From: Pseudanabaena sp. PCC 6802
Lineage (GTDB): Bacteria; Cyanobacteriota; Cyanobacteriia; Pseudanabaenales; Pseudanabaenaceae
Direction: 5' to 3'
DNA: 64,000 nucleotides
Assembly: GCF_000332175.1 (NCBI RefSeq)
Contig: NZ_KB235914.1
Span: 4,309,793-4,373,792, forward strand
This document shows positions 9,386 through 19,706 of this stretch, in pieces. The notes beneath the pieces were generated by a model. The model saw nothing but the letters and a program-made list of their open reading frames with translations, did not search any database and was not told where the DNA came from. How positions within the stretch are numbered: position 1 is the first letter of the stretch; every line of letters starts with the position of its first letter. A program made the position numbers and the translations under genes.

Positions 9386-10183
9386 ATGACTAGCTTCTCA
9401 TTCAAACCAAACACAACCAGATACGAGCCTCAAAATGCTCTGTGGTTGGGGCAGTCTGCCAGATTAGTTTACAGCGATTCAAAAACGATACAGGCAGAAA
9501 CGGCTACCTGGGGATTTAGCAAGTTCCGCTTTTTCGATAAAGAAGGGACGCAGGCATTTGCGATCGCTAATGACGAACTCGCGATCGTCGCCCTGCGAGG
9601 CAGCGAGGAGGTTATTGATTGGGTGACAAATGCAAAGTTTAATCTAGTTGATGGGATGGGGGGCAAAGTGCACCAGGGATTTAACCAGGCTCTGACCTTA
9701 GTTTATGCAGATATCCGCCAGACTATAACAGAGTTTCAAGATAAGGGGCAATCGCTGTGGTTTACCGGACATAGCCTGGGGGGTGCCCTTGCGACGCTGG
9801 CAGTTGCTAAGCTGCGCTACGAAGAGGATAAACCCGTTTACGGACTTTACACCTACGGTCAACCGCGCTCTGGCGATCGCAATTTCGAGCGCATTTTTAA
9901 TGCAGATTTCAAGTCTAGAACTTTTCGCTTTGTCAATCACAATGATATCGTATCGCGCATTCCACCGCGATCGCTCTCTTATAGCCATGTCGGTACTTTT
10001 CTCTACTTTGACGAACAAGGCAATATCCACAGTGACGCTGCCTGGTGGTACAGATTTCTGGATCTAGTCAAGGTGGATATCAATGACCTCCAAAAGACGG
10101 TGAACGACCCGATCGAGGATCATGAGATGGATAGATACTTGAAAAATCTTCAGAAGAATATCAATGTATATCCAAGAATTTAA
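9386..10183 (+). CDS. Class 3 lipase family protein
   Basis: Alpha/beta hydrolase of the lipase class 3 family; 265 residues from the ATG at 9386, which is preceded by GGAGAGG at a good distance. The nucleophile elbow is GHSLGG within WFTGHSLGGALATLAVAKL. The following YTYGQPRSGD and FRFVNHNDIVSRIPP segments carry the expected aspartate, and SHVGTF a likely catalytic histidine. No signal peptide is visible, so it probably acts on intracellular glycerolipids. The substrate is unknown. Confidence 0.85.
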   Translation: MTSFSFKPNTTRYEPQNALWLGQSARLVYSDSKTIQAETATWGFSKFRFFDKEGTQAFAIANDELAIVALRGSEEVIDWVTNAKFNLVDGMGGKVHQGFNQALTLVYADIRQTITEFQDKGQSLWFTGHSLGGALATLAVAKLRYEEDKPVYGLYTYGQPRSGDRNFERIFNADFKSRTFRFVNHNDIVSRIPPRSLSYSHVGTFLYFDEQGNIHSDAAWWYRFLDLVKVDINDLQKTVNDPIEDHEMDRYLKNLQKNINVYPRI

Positions 10184-10486
10184 CTGCTAATTCGGTGCAT
10201 CTCACATTTGCAGGTTAATTACCCCACCCATTTTCCCTTACTAAGCAGAGGTGCCGGAGGCGGAGGAGTAATTGCACAACTGGGATGCTCCCCAATAGAC
10301 TTTATTGGAAATAAGAGCAATAAAATTCGCAGTAATCTCGTTACAAATTATAAATTACAGGATCTTTTTATGCGCTCATGAGAAATGTAAATCAAAGAAA
10401 TCCTAGAAACTATCAAGCCCCAACTCGATAATTTCTGGCAACATAAGAATTATCATCCCTTTAAACAGTTGACTTCGCCATGCCTT

Positions 10487-10599
10487 TATAGCGTTTTTCA
10501 ATTGAGAACAGGTTTTATTGACGGGGTGAAGGGGTGAAACCCCTTCTTGGGGGCAACGCCCCCAAACCCCCTTCTCGTTTTCATCTGAAAACCGCTATA
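10487..10599 (-). repeat. Family A palindromic repeat (A6, full length)
   Basis: 113 bp, almost identical to the copies at 33838 and (inverted) 3281, with both core hairpins intact. High identity suggests recent spread or gene conversion. Confidence 0.92.
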
Positions 10600-10764
10600 A
10601 TGCAAGAGATTTAATCTGTCAAACTCATAAGCGAGTTGCGCTTTCGATTAGGGCTAACCGAAGAACAAAACGTAGCAAAATCTAGCAGCCCATTCTCAAT
10701 AACAAAGCTGCGAGCTGGTATATATAAAAGCTAAAACCTCTTCTGTGCAAGTCTTTTGAGGAAT

Positions 10765-10837
<73 letters not shown>

Positions 10838-10943
10838 TGCCGGATAGTCAGTATAACACAATGCCTACTATTTCTACCAAGACTCGATCGAAAAATCTAC
10901 CAAAAATAAGGCAATGCGATCGCCACAAACCAGAGACTTGCCT

Positions 10944-10999
10944 TACCTGACGACTGGGGGGTGGCTACACAAACAAAGTCCACTTGTGTGGACTTCAAA
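10944..10999 (+). repeat. Family D repeat (GTCCACT...GTGGAC type)
   Basis: Contains GGCTACACAAACAAAGTCC followed by a short hairpin (GTCCACTTGTGTGGAC). Related copies are at 21013 and, inverted, at 55703. Confidence 0.7.
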
Positions 11000-11055
11000 C
11001 AAAGGAGGATAAAAAAGTTTGGCTCCCCTTTGAGGAGAGGAGTTAGGGAAGAAAT

Positions 11056-12984
11056 CTAATAACCAGCGGCTATATACTTAGCGATCGCGGTTTCCACTAC
11101 TTCCTTCATGCTCTTTTGTTCCTTATCGGCGGCTTGTTTGAGTTGCTCGTACACTGATGTTGAGAGCGTGATGCGATGCCGTCGATCCTTGCGCTGGGAG
11201 GTTTTGGCCTCGCTCGCGTCGATCGCTTCAGGAACGTAGGTGGCAGCAAATTGTTGTAAATCCTCATTGCCTTTACGATCGCAGAAATCACCAAAGCCTT
11301 CACCTACCTGGCGATCGCGCTTAAAGTAGGCGAATAGAGGTTCGAGCGTTTCCTCTAATTTCTCTGCTGGCATCCGCTGCATGTAAGGCTGTGCCAAGCG
11401 GGTAGAGTTAAAGCTACCACCCAACCATACTTGATAGGCATCAGTAGCACTGCCGACAAAACCTAACTCTGCCATGTAAGGACGAGCGCAGCCGTTGGGA
11501 CATCCAGTCATGCGCGTGACGAACTGCTCGTCACCTAAGCTCAAGCGATCCAATAGAACTCTGATGCGTTGAATTATACCTGGAATAGCGCGTTCCGATT
11601 CCGTAATAGCTAAGCCGCAGGTGGGAAATGCGGGACATGCCATAGCGTAGCGGGTGAGCGGATCGATCTTTTCCGGTGGGAGTACGCCACAGCGATCCAG
11701 GATGGATTGAATTTCGTTCTTTGCCGTGGGAGAGATTTCACCGAGTAAGAGATTGTGGTTGGGAGTGAGATAGATGGGGAGATGGAATTTTTCCTCGATC
11801 TCGCGCAGGGCGGTTTTGAGGTGCAGGCCATCGCGATCCAAAATACGTCCGTTCTCAATTGATATACCGAGGAAATAGTTGCCGTCACCCTGCTCGTTCC
11901 AGCCTAAATAGTCCAGATATTTAAACTCCGGTAACGGCCTAGCTGGTTGTAGAGGAGTGGGATAGTAATCCAATAAGACTTGCTTGAATTTTTCTACACC
12001 CCAATCGTGCAGGATGTACTTAAATCTGGCATGGCGGCGGTTGTGGCGATCGCCGTAGTCTCGTTGTACTGCTACTACTGCTTTGATAGCCTCGTAAAGA
12101 TCGGCTAGGGGAACAAACCCAATACAATCTGCCATGCGAACGATAGTAGCATCGTTATTATGCGTGCGCCCCAGCCCGCCACCTACGTAGAAATTAAAAC
12201 CTTCTAACTGCTGGCTGCTATCTAAGATCGTTACCAGTGATAGGTCGTTGGTGAATAGATCGACGGAATTGTCACCCGGCACCGCGATCGCGATCTTAAA
12301 TTTACGCGGCATGTAGTAGGTGCCGTAAATCGGTTCGGGGTTGTCGGGAACGTTCGTACTGGTTTTGCCCTTGCCTGGGTGCGATCGCGCTGCCGTTACT
12401 TCTGGCGCTTCAGATGTCATGACCTTCTCGCCATCCAGCCAAACATCATAATATGCGCCTGCTTGCGGTGCCAGCAGATCGGCAATTTTAACCGCGTATT
12501 CCCGCGCTATTGCATATTCCGGCTTGTTTTTAAATGGAGCTGGTGGAGCCATGACGTTACGGTTAATATCGCCGCAGGCACCCACGGTCGAACCCATATT
12601 ATTTACGATATCGGCGATTACCGTTTTCAAGTTTTGCTTCAGAATGCCGTGAATTTGGAAGCCCTGGCGGGTAGTAGCCCGCAGTGTACGGTTGCCATAG
12701 CGATCGCATAGCTTGTCCAGCGTGAGGTAGAGTTGCCAGGGGATGTATCCACCTGGACTGCGAGTGCGCAACATCATGCTGTAGGCTGCTTCTTCGCCTT
12801 TAGCCTTAGCTTTCTCTAGATCGCGATCCTTCTGTTGGTAGGAACCATGAAACTTGAGGATCTGCGTGCCATCCTGACTGAAATAACTGTGCCCGTCATT
12901 TAGCTCAGCATCAATGGGGCCGCGGAGGAAATTGCTTTGCTCTTTGAGATTTTCAACCTTGGAGCGTTTGATGGTGTTAATCAT
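11056..12984 (-). CDS. sir: Ferredoxin-dependent assimilatory sulfite reductase
   Basis: Reduces sulfite to sulfide with six electrons from ferredoxin. The 642-residue protein has the two ferredoxin-like half domains of the family. The 4Fe-4S/sirohaem cysteines are in ACPAFPTCGLA (C-x5-C) and TGCPNGCARPY (C-x3-C), which is the sulfite/nitrite reductase pattern. The length and the CGDINRNV segment favour sulfite over nitrite reductase. After about residue 595 comes a basic tail and a 40-residue segment (HRITLSTSVYEQLKQAA...) with a strand-helix-helix pattern like ribbon-helix-helix proteins. The start at 12984 gives the usual N terminus. Confidence 0.93.
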   Translation of the reverse strand: MINTIKRSKVENLKEQSNFLRGPIDAELNDGHSYFSQDGTQILKFHGSYQQKDRDLEKAKAKGEEAAYSMMLRTRSPGGYIPWQLYLTLDKLCDRYGNRTLRATTRQGFQIHGILKQNLKTVIADIVNNMGSTVGACGDINRNVMAPPAPFKNKPEYAIAREYAVKIADLLAPQAGAYYDVWLDGEKVMTSEAPEVTAARSHPGKGKTSTNVPDNPEPIYGTYYMPRKFKIAIAVPGDNSVDLFTNDLSLVTILDSSQQLEGFNFYVGGGLGRTHNNDATIVRMADCIGFVPLADLYEAIKAVVAVQRDYGDRHNRRHARFKYILHDWGVEKFKQVLLDYYPTPLQPARPLPEFKYLDYLGWNEQGDGNYFLGISIENGRILDRDGLHLKTALREIEEKFHLPIYLTPNHNLLLGEISPTAKNEIQSILDRCGVLPPEKIDPLTRYAMACPAFPTCGLAITESERAIPGIIQRIRVLLDRLSLGDEQFVTRMTGCPNGCARPYMAELGFVGSATDAYQVWLGGSFNSTRLAQPYMQRMPAEKLEETLEPLFAYFKRDRQVGEGFGDFCDRKGNEDLQQFAATYVPEAIDASEAKTSQRKDRRHRITLSTSVYEQLKQAADKEQKSMKEVVETAIAKYIAAGY

Positions 12985-14788
<1,804 letters not shown>

Positions 14789-14817
14789 GCAGATTAAGCA
14801 ACCAGGAAGTAACAACG

Positions 14818-15222
14818 ATGACACTAACAGTAAAAGTGATCTCACCAGATCGAACCCTAGTCGATGCTTCTGCTGAGGAAGTAATTCTGCCCAGCATTAC
14901 CGGTCAGCTTGGTATTCTAACCAATCACGCACCGCTGATTACCGCTTTGGATATCGGCGTGATGCGGTTTAGGCAAGAAAAAGCCTGGACGGCGGTCGCC
15001 TTGATGGGTGGATTTGCTGAAGTCGAGAGTAATGAAGTCACGATTCTAGTCAACGCGGCGGAAGCAGGTAGCGACATCAATGCTGAGGTAGCCCGTAATG
15101 AGCTAGCCGCAGCAGAAGAGCGCCTGAAAAACATCAAAGAAGACGACAAACAGGGCAAAATTCAAGCCGATCAAGAAATGCGTCGCGCCCGTGCCCGTTT
15201 ACAAGCAACAGCCACATTCTAA
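14818..15222 (+). CDS. atpC: ATP synthase F1 subunit epsilon
   Basis: 134 residues. An N-terminal beta sandwich (MTLTVKVISPDRTLVDASAEEVILPSITGQLGI and following) is followed by the C-terminal helical hairpin (NELAAAEERLKNI... RRARARLQA). Part of the central stalk, it couples rotation to catalysis and inhibits ATP hydrolysis. It is co-transcribed with atpD and ends at a clear terminator. Confidence 0.97.
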   Translation: MTLTVKVISPDRTLVDASAEEVILPSITGQLGILTNHAPLITALDIGVMRFRQEKAWTAVALMGGFAEVESNEVTILVNAAEAGSDINAEVARNELAAAEERLKNIKEDDKQGKIQADQEMRRARARLQATATF

Positions 15223-15253
15223 GTAGCTGCGGAATTTATTACATTTATTTAGA

Positions 15254-15284
15254 GGGCTGGAGTTAACTTTTCCAGCCCTTTTTT
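15254..15284 (+). terminator. Rho-independent terminator of atpD-atpC
   Basis: A 7-bp stem GGGCTGG/CCAGCCC with an 11-nt loop is followed directly by TTTTTT, 31 bp after the atpC stop codon. Confidence 0.9.
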
Positions 15285-15325
15285 ATAGTTATGCCCTTTC
15301 GTGGGGTCAACGCTCCGCCCTCTCT

Positions 15326-15352
15326 GTAACCCAAACAATTTAAATTGGTATA
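15326..15352 (-). repeat. Solo end of family C repeat
   Basis: CAATTTAAATTGGTAT preceded by GTAACCC matches the complement of the left arm of the full family C element at 50980. The rest of the element is missing or unrecognisable. Confidence 0.55.
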
Positions 15353-15380
15353 AGTATTTGCAGAATATCAAAACGCAGAA

Positions 15381-15593
15381 ATGGATAAGCCAGACGAAAA
15401 TAAGCCACCAGTTGAAGGTCAAACTCAGCCACAGCTTCAAAAGCAAACCATTTGGGGTGAAATCGTGAAGGGATGGTATTGGGTAGTATTCAGTTGGAAA
15501 ATGTTGCAGCGTATGGGTGGTTTCAGAGCGATCGCGCGATCGCTCGCCACTACTTTAGGAATTTTACTGAAACGATCTAAAGATAATAAATAG
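15381..15593 (+). CDS. Small conserved-looking protein of unknown function
   Basis: 70 residues. A polar proline- and glutamine-rich N terminus is followed by an aromatic/basic amphipathic part (WGEIVKGWYWVVFSWKMLQRMGG) and a short hydrophobic stretch. It ends 40 bp before the oxygenase gene in the same direction, so the two may be co-transcribed. I do not recognise the family; a weak membrane association is possible. Confidence 0.5.
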   Translation: MDKPDENKPPVEGQTQPQLQKQTIWGEIVKGWYWVVFSWKMLQRMGGFRAIARSLATTLGILLKRSKDNK

Positions 15594-15603
15594 TTAACAG
15601 GAT

Positions 15604-15630
15604 ACTCAGATTACTCAGATTACTTAGATT
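15604..15630 (+). repeat. Three tandem 9-bp repeats ahead of a start codon
   Basis: ACTCAGATT is present twice, then ACTTAGATT, ending 3 bp before the ATG at 15634. The array occupies the place of the ribosome binding site, and no Shine-Dalgarno sequence is evident. Confidence 0.8.
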
Positions 15631-15633
15631 ACC

Positions 15634-16194
15634 ATGTACTACAAAACCGAAGATTTTGAATTTACTTCCGATCTAGAGGCAAACTGGCAGAAAGTCAAGC
15701 AAGAAGTAGAGCAAATTAACAGCCGTGACTTTGTGGAATGGCCAGAAAGACACCTGTACGGTAAGGGGTGGGATGTATTTGGTCTATATGCTTTTGGCCT
15801 AAAACTAGGCAAGAATTGCGATCTTTGTCCGGAAACCACAAAATTAGTAGAAGCCATTCCTGGCCTCGTAACGGCAGGCTTTTCATCCCTCCAGCCTGGC
15901 ACTCATATTGCTGCACACACGGGCTACCCGGATGGCGTACTGCGCTGTCACCTCGGTTTAATTGGCTGCGATGGTTGCTCTCTGCGCGTCGGCGACGAAA
16001 CGCGTAGCTGGCAGGAAGGCAAATGCTTTGTTTTCGACGACACCACCGAGCACGAAGCATGGCACAGGGGCGATCGCACCAGAATTGTTTTACTGCTTGA
16101 TTTTAAGAATCCGGCTTTGGTTAATAAACAGAGCGATCGGCAGTCTGAGAGTACTGAGAAAAAAGGCTTTTGGCAAAAAATATTTGGCAGTTAA
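15634..16194 (+). CDS. Aspartyl/asparaginyl beta-hydroxylase family 2OG-Fe(II) oxygenase
   Basis: 186 residues. The core reads SSLQPGTHIAAHTGYPDGVLRCHLGLIG and FDDTTEHEAWHRGDRTRIVLLLDF, the double-stranded beta-helix of this family with the two iron-binding histidines (HTGY and EHEAWH) and the arginine (TRIVLL) expected to bind 2-oxoglutarate. The substrate may be a protein or a lipid-linked molecule and cannot be told from sequence. The C-terminal 25 residues are polar and basic. Confidence 0.85.
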   Translation: MYYKTEDFEFTSDLEANWQKVKQEVEQINSRDFVEWPERHLYGKGWDVFGLYAFGLKLGKNCDLCPETTKLVEAIPGLVTAGFSSLQPGTHIAAHTGYPDGVLRCHLGLIGCDGCSLRVGDETRSWQEGKCFVFDDTTEHEAWHRGDRTRIVLLLDFKNPALVNKQSDRQSESTEKKGFWQKIFGS

Positions 16195-16214
16195 ATCAAT
16201 TCTTAATCATGTCT

Positions 16215-17549
16215 TTAATCTAAAGGTGTAACCATGATTTGCTTGAGGGTAGTTATGCCCTTTTTGACCTGCCTGGATACAGTAACGGCACTAATCCCTA
16301 ACATTTCTGCTACTTCGCGGTGGGTAAATTCTTTAATAAACACAAACTCAACCACCTGCCTCGTCCGTTCCTCTAAATGGGATAAGGCTTGGTACAGCCT
16401 CATACTATCTTCTTGAGCTAGTTGAAAGCTCTGATATTTAGAATCGGCCATCAAATCGCCCAAGGACGAACCCTGATCGCTATCATCGCTAATTGGCGTG
16501 TCCAGACTAACGGGAGCGCGATTTTGACAAGCTAGCTTAATTTCTTGCCATTCAGTTAATGGGATCTCCAGGTGCTCGGCAATTTCCCGATCGGTTGGCT
16601 CGCGTCCCTTGGCCTCCCTCAGTTGCCGTAAAACTTTGCAGCCATTGTTATACATCACTAACCAGCGGCGCGGCGTGCGCACGGTTGGGCTTTTGTCGCG
16701 TAAATAGTGCTGGATCTCGCCGCGAATGTAAGGTACGGCAAACGAGCTAAATGCGTGCCCCCGCACCGTATCAAACCGCTCGATCGCTCTGATTAAACCC
16801 ATTAAACCTACTTGCAGGAGGTCGTCAAAGGTTTCGGTACATTGACTGGTCCAGTGATAGGCTTCTTTTCTGGCAAGACCCATATTTAGCTGCACCAGGC
16901 GATTGCGCAACTGTACGGAGGGCCTCTTCCTATATTCCTGCAAGAGATCGAAGGTCTCTGATTTAATGCTGAACTGTTCCGATTCGTCCGTTGACGAATT
17001 TTTGTTCAGGCGATCTAGTCCAATTGCTAAGTTTTGCAAGCGTTTTGTATCCTCCGCAGCCAACCTAAAACTTTGATATTTTTTGTCTTTCTGCTCAGCC
17101 GTTTGCGATGCTAAGTTGTTTTCGTCATCTCGATCGGAAGAATCATATTCATAGTGAAGAGGCTCGGCATGGTGGGCAGGGGTAGAACCACTGCCTGGGG
17201 GCGCAGCCTCCACACCCCCTGTACTAGCAGATTTGTCTATGCCTATAACCGAGCGATTAAAATAATCGTGAATTTTTTCTTGAATATACGGGGTAGCAAA
17301 CGCGCCAAAGTCTTCTCTGGAACTAAGGTCGAACTCTTGAATTGCGATCGCAAAGCCATCAACCCCCGCCATCATTATTTCTTCACGATCCCCCCCCCTA
17401 GTCCTGACCGTATCCTGCACGATTTGTTGTAAGAGAGCGATATGTACTTGCACCAATCGATCTCTGATCCGAGTAGATGGGTTATCCTGAAAAGCCCTCA
17501 CTAAATCTAGGGTTCGAGCCTCAACTTGTTTAGGAATATCTGATGACAT
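16215..17549 (-). CDS. Sigma-70 family factor (SigF/SigB-like) with a duplicated region 2 and a repeat-derived linker
   Basis: The C-terminal half is a normal group 3 sigma factor: region 2 (NRLVQLNMGLARKEAYHW... FDDLLQVGLMGLIRAIERFD... FSSFAVPYIRGEIQHYLRD), region 3, and region 4 with HTH (HREVAEMLGISAVTVSRQVK). The N-terminal half repeats region 2 in degraded form (RDRLVQVHIALLQQIVQD, GVDGFAIAIQEFD, FGAFATPYIQEKIHDYF) plus one later piece (KYQSFRLAAEDTKRL matching KYQSFQLAQEDSMRL). Between them, about 35 codons come from a family B repeat. The ATG at 17549 is chosen; a GTG lies two codons earlier. The gene converges with the oxygenase gene. Confidence 0.85.
   Translation of the reverse strand: MSSDIPKQVEARTLDLVRAFQDNPSTRIRDRLVQVHIALLQQIVQDTVRTRGGDREEIMMAGVDGFAIAIQEFDLSSREDFGAFATPYIQEKIHDYFNRSVIGIDKSASTGGVEAAPPGSGSTPAHHAEPLHYEYDSSDRDDENNLASQTAEQKDKKYQSFRLAAEDTKRLQNLAIGLDRLNKNSSTDESEQFSIKSETFDLLQEYRKRPSVQLRNRLVQLNMGLARKEAYHWTSQCTETFDDLLQVGLMGLIRAIERFDTVRGHAFSSFAVPYIRGEIQHYLRDKSPTVRTPRRWLVMYNNGCKVLRQLREAKGREPTDREIAEHLEIPLTEWQEIKLACQNRAPVSLDTPISDDSDQGSSLGDLMADSKYQSFQLAQEDSMRLYQALSHLEERTRQVVEFVFIKEFTHREVAEMLGISAVTVSRQVKKGITTLKQIMVTPLD
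17143..17247 (+). repeat. Family B repeat inside the sigma-factor gene (B2)
   Basis: About 105 bp with the family B order: ATAGTGAAGAGGCT at the left, GGGCAGGGGTAGAACCACTGCC, GGGGGCGCAGCC, CACACCCCCTGT, then GATTTGTCTATGCCTATA. The match runs from end to end with scattered substitutions. It is in frame on the complement strand and encodes IGIDKSASTGGVEAAPPGSG and about 15 further residues. Confidence 0.85.
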
Positions 17550-18075
17550 GGACACTCTCTTAGATAGCTCCGATAGCAGGATTAAAAGCTTGCATCATTA
17601 CTAATCTGAGATTACTAAAGCGATCGTTAGAGCAATTCATTGGTATAACCTCACTTCCCAGACTACCACTAAATTAGATATGTACATTTACATACATAAA
17701 CTACCTCTATCAACAGCAACTATAAATAAATCTATTGCTGCCAAGTAGACTGCTAGTTTCTACTAGCGATCGGGTTCAACAGTTAATGCGAGTTAAATGC
17801 TGAAACCGCATGACTTTTAGTGAGTGTGAAGGAGTAAAAAGGCTAAGTCCAGCTTATCTTATTCTTAGATATAGCTAGCCAATAGGCTTAGGACGGGGTG
17901 CAGGGGGAGAACACGACAGTGGCTCTAGGGGGAAACCCCCAAGACCGCCCTGCCTCCCCTGCGTGGGGGCACAGCCCCCACACCCCCTGTAATAACCGAT
18001 CTGTCTACGGATATAATACTACTTATCAATTTTTGATGTCGAATATTGTTCCGAAATTATTGACAAAAATAGCGG
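17550..18075. other. Intergenic region between sigma factor and raf1
   Basis: Roughly 520 bp upstream of the sigma gene. It contains the 146-bp family B element B3. The AT-rich part at 17640-17720 probably holds the sigma-gene promoter. No gene is seen. Confidence 0.5.
17870..18015 (+). repeat. Family B repeat carrying the 45-bp module (B3)
   Basis: Family B ends (TATAGCTAGCCAATAGGCTTAGG at the left, CTGTCTACGGATATA at the right) enclose a core enlarged by a 45-bp module at 17911-17955. The module reads ACACGACAGTGGCTCTAGGG and onward, and is the reverse complement of the modules at 45561 and 51041. Confidence 0.9.
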
Positions 18076-19167
18076 CTATTCGTCAAATTGCCAGCGATCG
18101 CGACCTATCTCTTCATCAAGCACGCGCTTTTGACGCATCACGAGTACAACACAACCCAGGAGCGGTAATTCAGGGAGTCGATCGAACCATTGAAATTTAA
18201 GTACCCCATCCTGCTCGACTAGAAAATACCTGTCATCCTGCCAAGCCCTTTGGGCGCGATCGATTAAAACAACGATTTCCTCAGGCTTATCGGGAAAACT
18301 GCTGGGTAACTCCTGGTCTGATGCTGTCTTGAGCGTATCGGTGTCGCACAGGATCGCAACTCCATCCTCGCTCTCGCGCACGACCTGCCAACCTGGTAAA
18401 GCTAACCAGGCGCAGTCCCCAGAGTACTGCACCATACCAAATGGCTCAATTTCATCTACCATAGGCACCGCTTTCAGATCGGCGGCGCTTAGAGGTAGCC
18501 TGCCAACCACAGGAATTATCCTGGGTAGTTCGTCATCTGCTTCTAAACGAAAGACAGGGAGGCGAGGGGCTTTTTTCGCTGTGGGCGCGACTAGGTTGCT
18601 CAGCAGTTGCTCTATAGTTGCGCGAGCGGAATCGCTATGGGCAAATTTTAGCCCGCGCGAAATTAGTCTGGCTTTTTCTTGAGGATCTTTTTGATTGGTG
18701 GCCGATTTCCAAGCTTGATAGGCGATCGCATCGCCGGGGTGCTTGGAAAACCCATCTGGCAATTTTGATAGTACCGCAAATTCTTTCATTGCTTTGGCAA
18801 TGTCTTTGGCCGTTAGAATGTCGAGTTTATCCCTAACCACTAACTCGGCAGCATCTACCCTTTCAGCTTGTGGCAGAATGCGGAATTCGTAGAGGATGTC
18901 GCTACCCTTCGGCTCAAAGTACTCTAAAACATGGCCAGGGGCGTTGGCAGTAACTAAGCCTTCATAGACCTGTGCTGCTACGACCAATTGGTTCTGGTGA
19001 ATTGGCTCAAACCCTGTTTGCTCGAAAATAGCCTGGGGATTGAGTCCAGATTTTTGTAATTGCTGACATGCCTTCCCCCATTGCACCCACGTCCCTTCCT
19101 TGCGCAGGAGGGAACCGATTAGTGCTTCAGTGTCTAGATCTTGAGTTAGTTCTTCTGATTCTGTCAT
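18076..19167 (-). CDS. raf1: RuBisCO accumulation factor 1
   Basis: 363 residues. Raf1 is a dimeric chaperone that brackets RbcL dimers during assembly of the L8 core. The N-terminal helical domain begins DTEALIGSLLRKEGTWVQWGKACQQLQKSGLNPQAIFEQTGFEP. The flexible linker is near residues 190-205 (VAPTAKKAPRLP). The C-terminal beta-rich domain follows (LPVFRLEADDELPRIIPVVG and beyond). Length and order match the cyanobacterial family. It is transcribed alone and lies away from rbc genes in this window. Confidence 0.93.
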   Translation of the reverse strand: MTESEELTQDLDTEALIGSLLRKEGTWVQWGKACQQLQKSGLNPQAIFEQTGFEPIHQNQLVVAAQVYEGLVTANAPGHVLEYFEPKGSDILYEFRILPQAERVDAAELVVRDKLDILTAKDIAKAMKEFAVLSKLPDGFSKHPGDAIAYQAWKSATNQKDPQEKARLISRGLKFAHSDSARATIEQLLSNLVAPTAKKAPRLPVFRLEADDELPRIIPVVGRLPLSAADLKAVPMVDEIEPFGMVQYSGDCAWLALPGWQVVRESEDGVAILCDTDTLKTASDQELPSSFPDKPEEIVVLIDRAQRAWQDDRYFLVEQDGVLKFQWFDRLPELPLLGCVVLVMRQKRVLDEEIGRDRWQFDE

Positions 19168-19230
19168 AGCTTAATATTGTAGCTAATGCCGTACGCAATT
19201 TTGATAGGGCAATTCCCTGAGGGTAACGCT

Positions 19231-19650
19231 ATGACAGTTTCTGCGGAACGCAAAGTTTGGACAGATGAGGAGTTTATGGCGCTGCCGGATCGCGGCGATC
19301 GCTACGAGTTAGTTAATGGGGAGGTGAGGGCGATCGGTAATTCTGGCATGGAGCACGGCAATATCGGTATGTTTCTGGGTGGCGCGATCGAATTGCACGC
19401 TCGCGCTCGCAAATTAGGCGTAACCTGCGATTCCAGTACGGCTTTCGCATTGAAGTCGGGGAACAAGCGTTCTCCAGACATTTCATTTGTGGCAAAGGAA
19501 AGGTTACAAGGCGTGCGGCAGTTGCCAAAGGGCTTTTTTCAAGGCGCTCCCGATCTAGCCATTGAGGTAATTTCGCCCAGCAACACATTTGCAGAAATCC
19601 ACAACGTACTCCCTCATCCCCCAACCCCTTCTCCCATGACAGGGATTTAG
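19231..19650 (+). pseudogene. Uma2-family endonuclease, C-terminally truncated
   Basis: From the ATG at 19231 the protein reads as a Uma2 (DUF820) nuclease-fold protein: WTDEEFMALPDRGDRYELVNGEVRAIG, then SPDISFVA and DLAIEVISPSNTFAEIHN. It then passes into VLPHPPTPSPMTGI and stops at about 140 residues, where the family normally continues for another 40 or more. The foreign tail is coded by a short palindromic repeat (CCCTCATCCCCCAACCCC ... GGGTGAGGG, about 19610-19660). Truncation by repeat insertion is the simplest reading. Confidence 0.75.
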
Positions 19651-19706
19651 GGTGAGGGCAATGGGGAAAGTTGCACATCACGTTATAGCTATAAAATATA
19701 ATTGGG

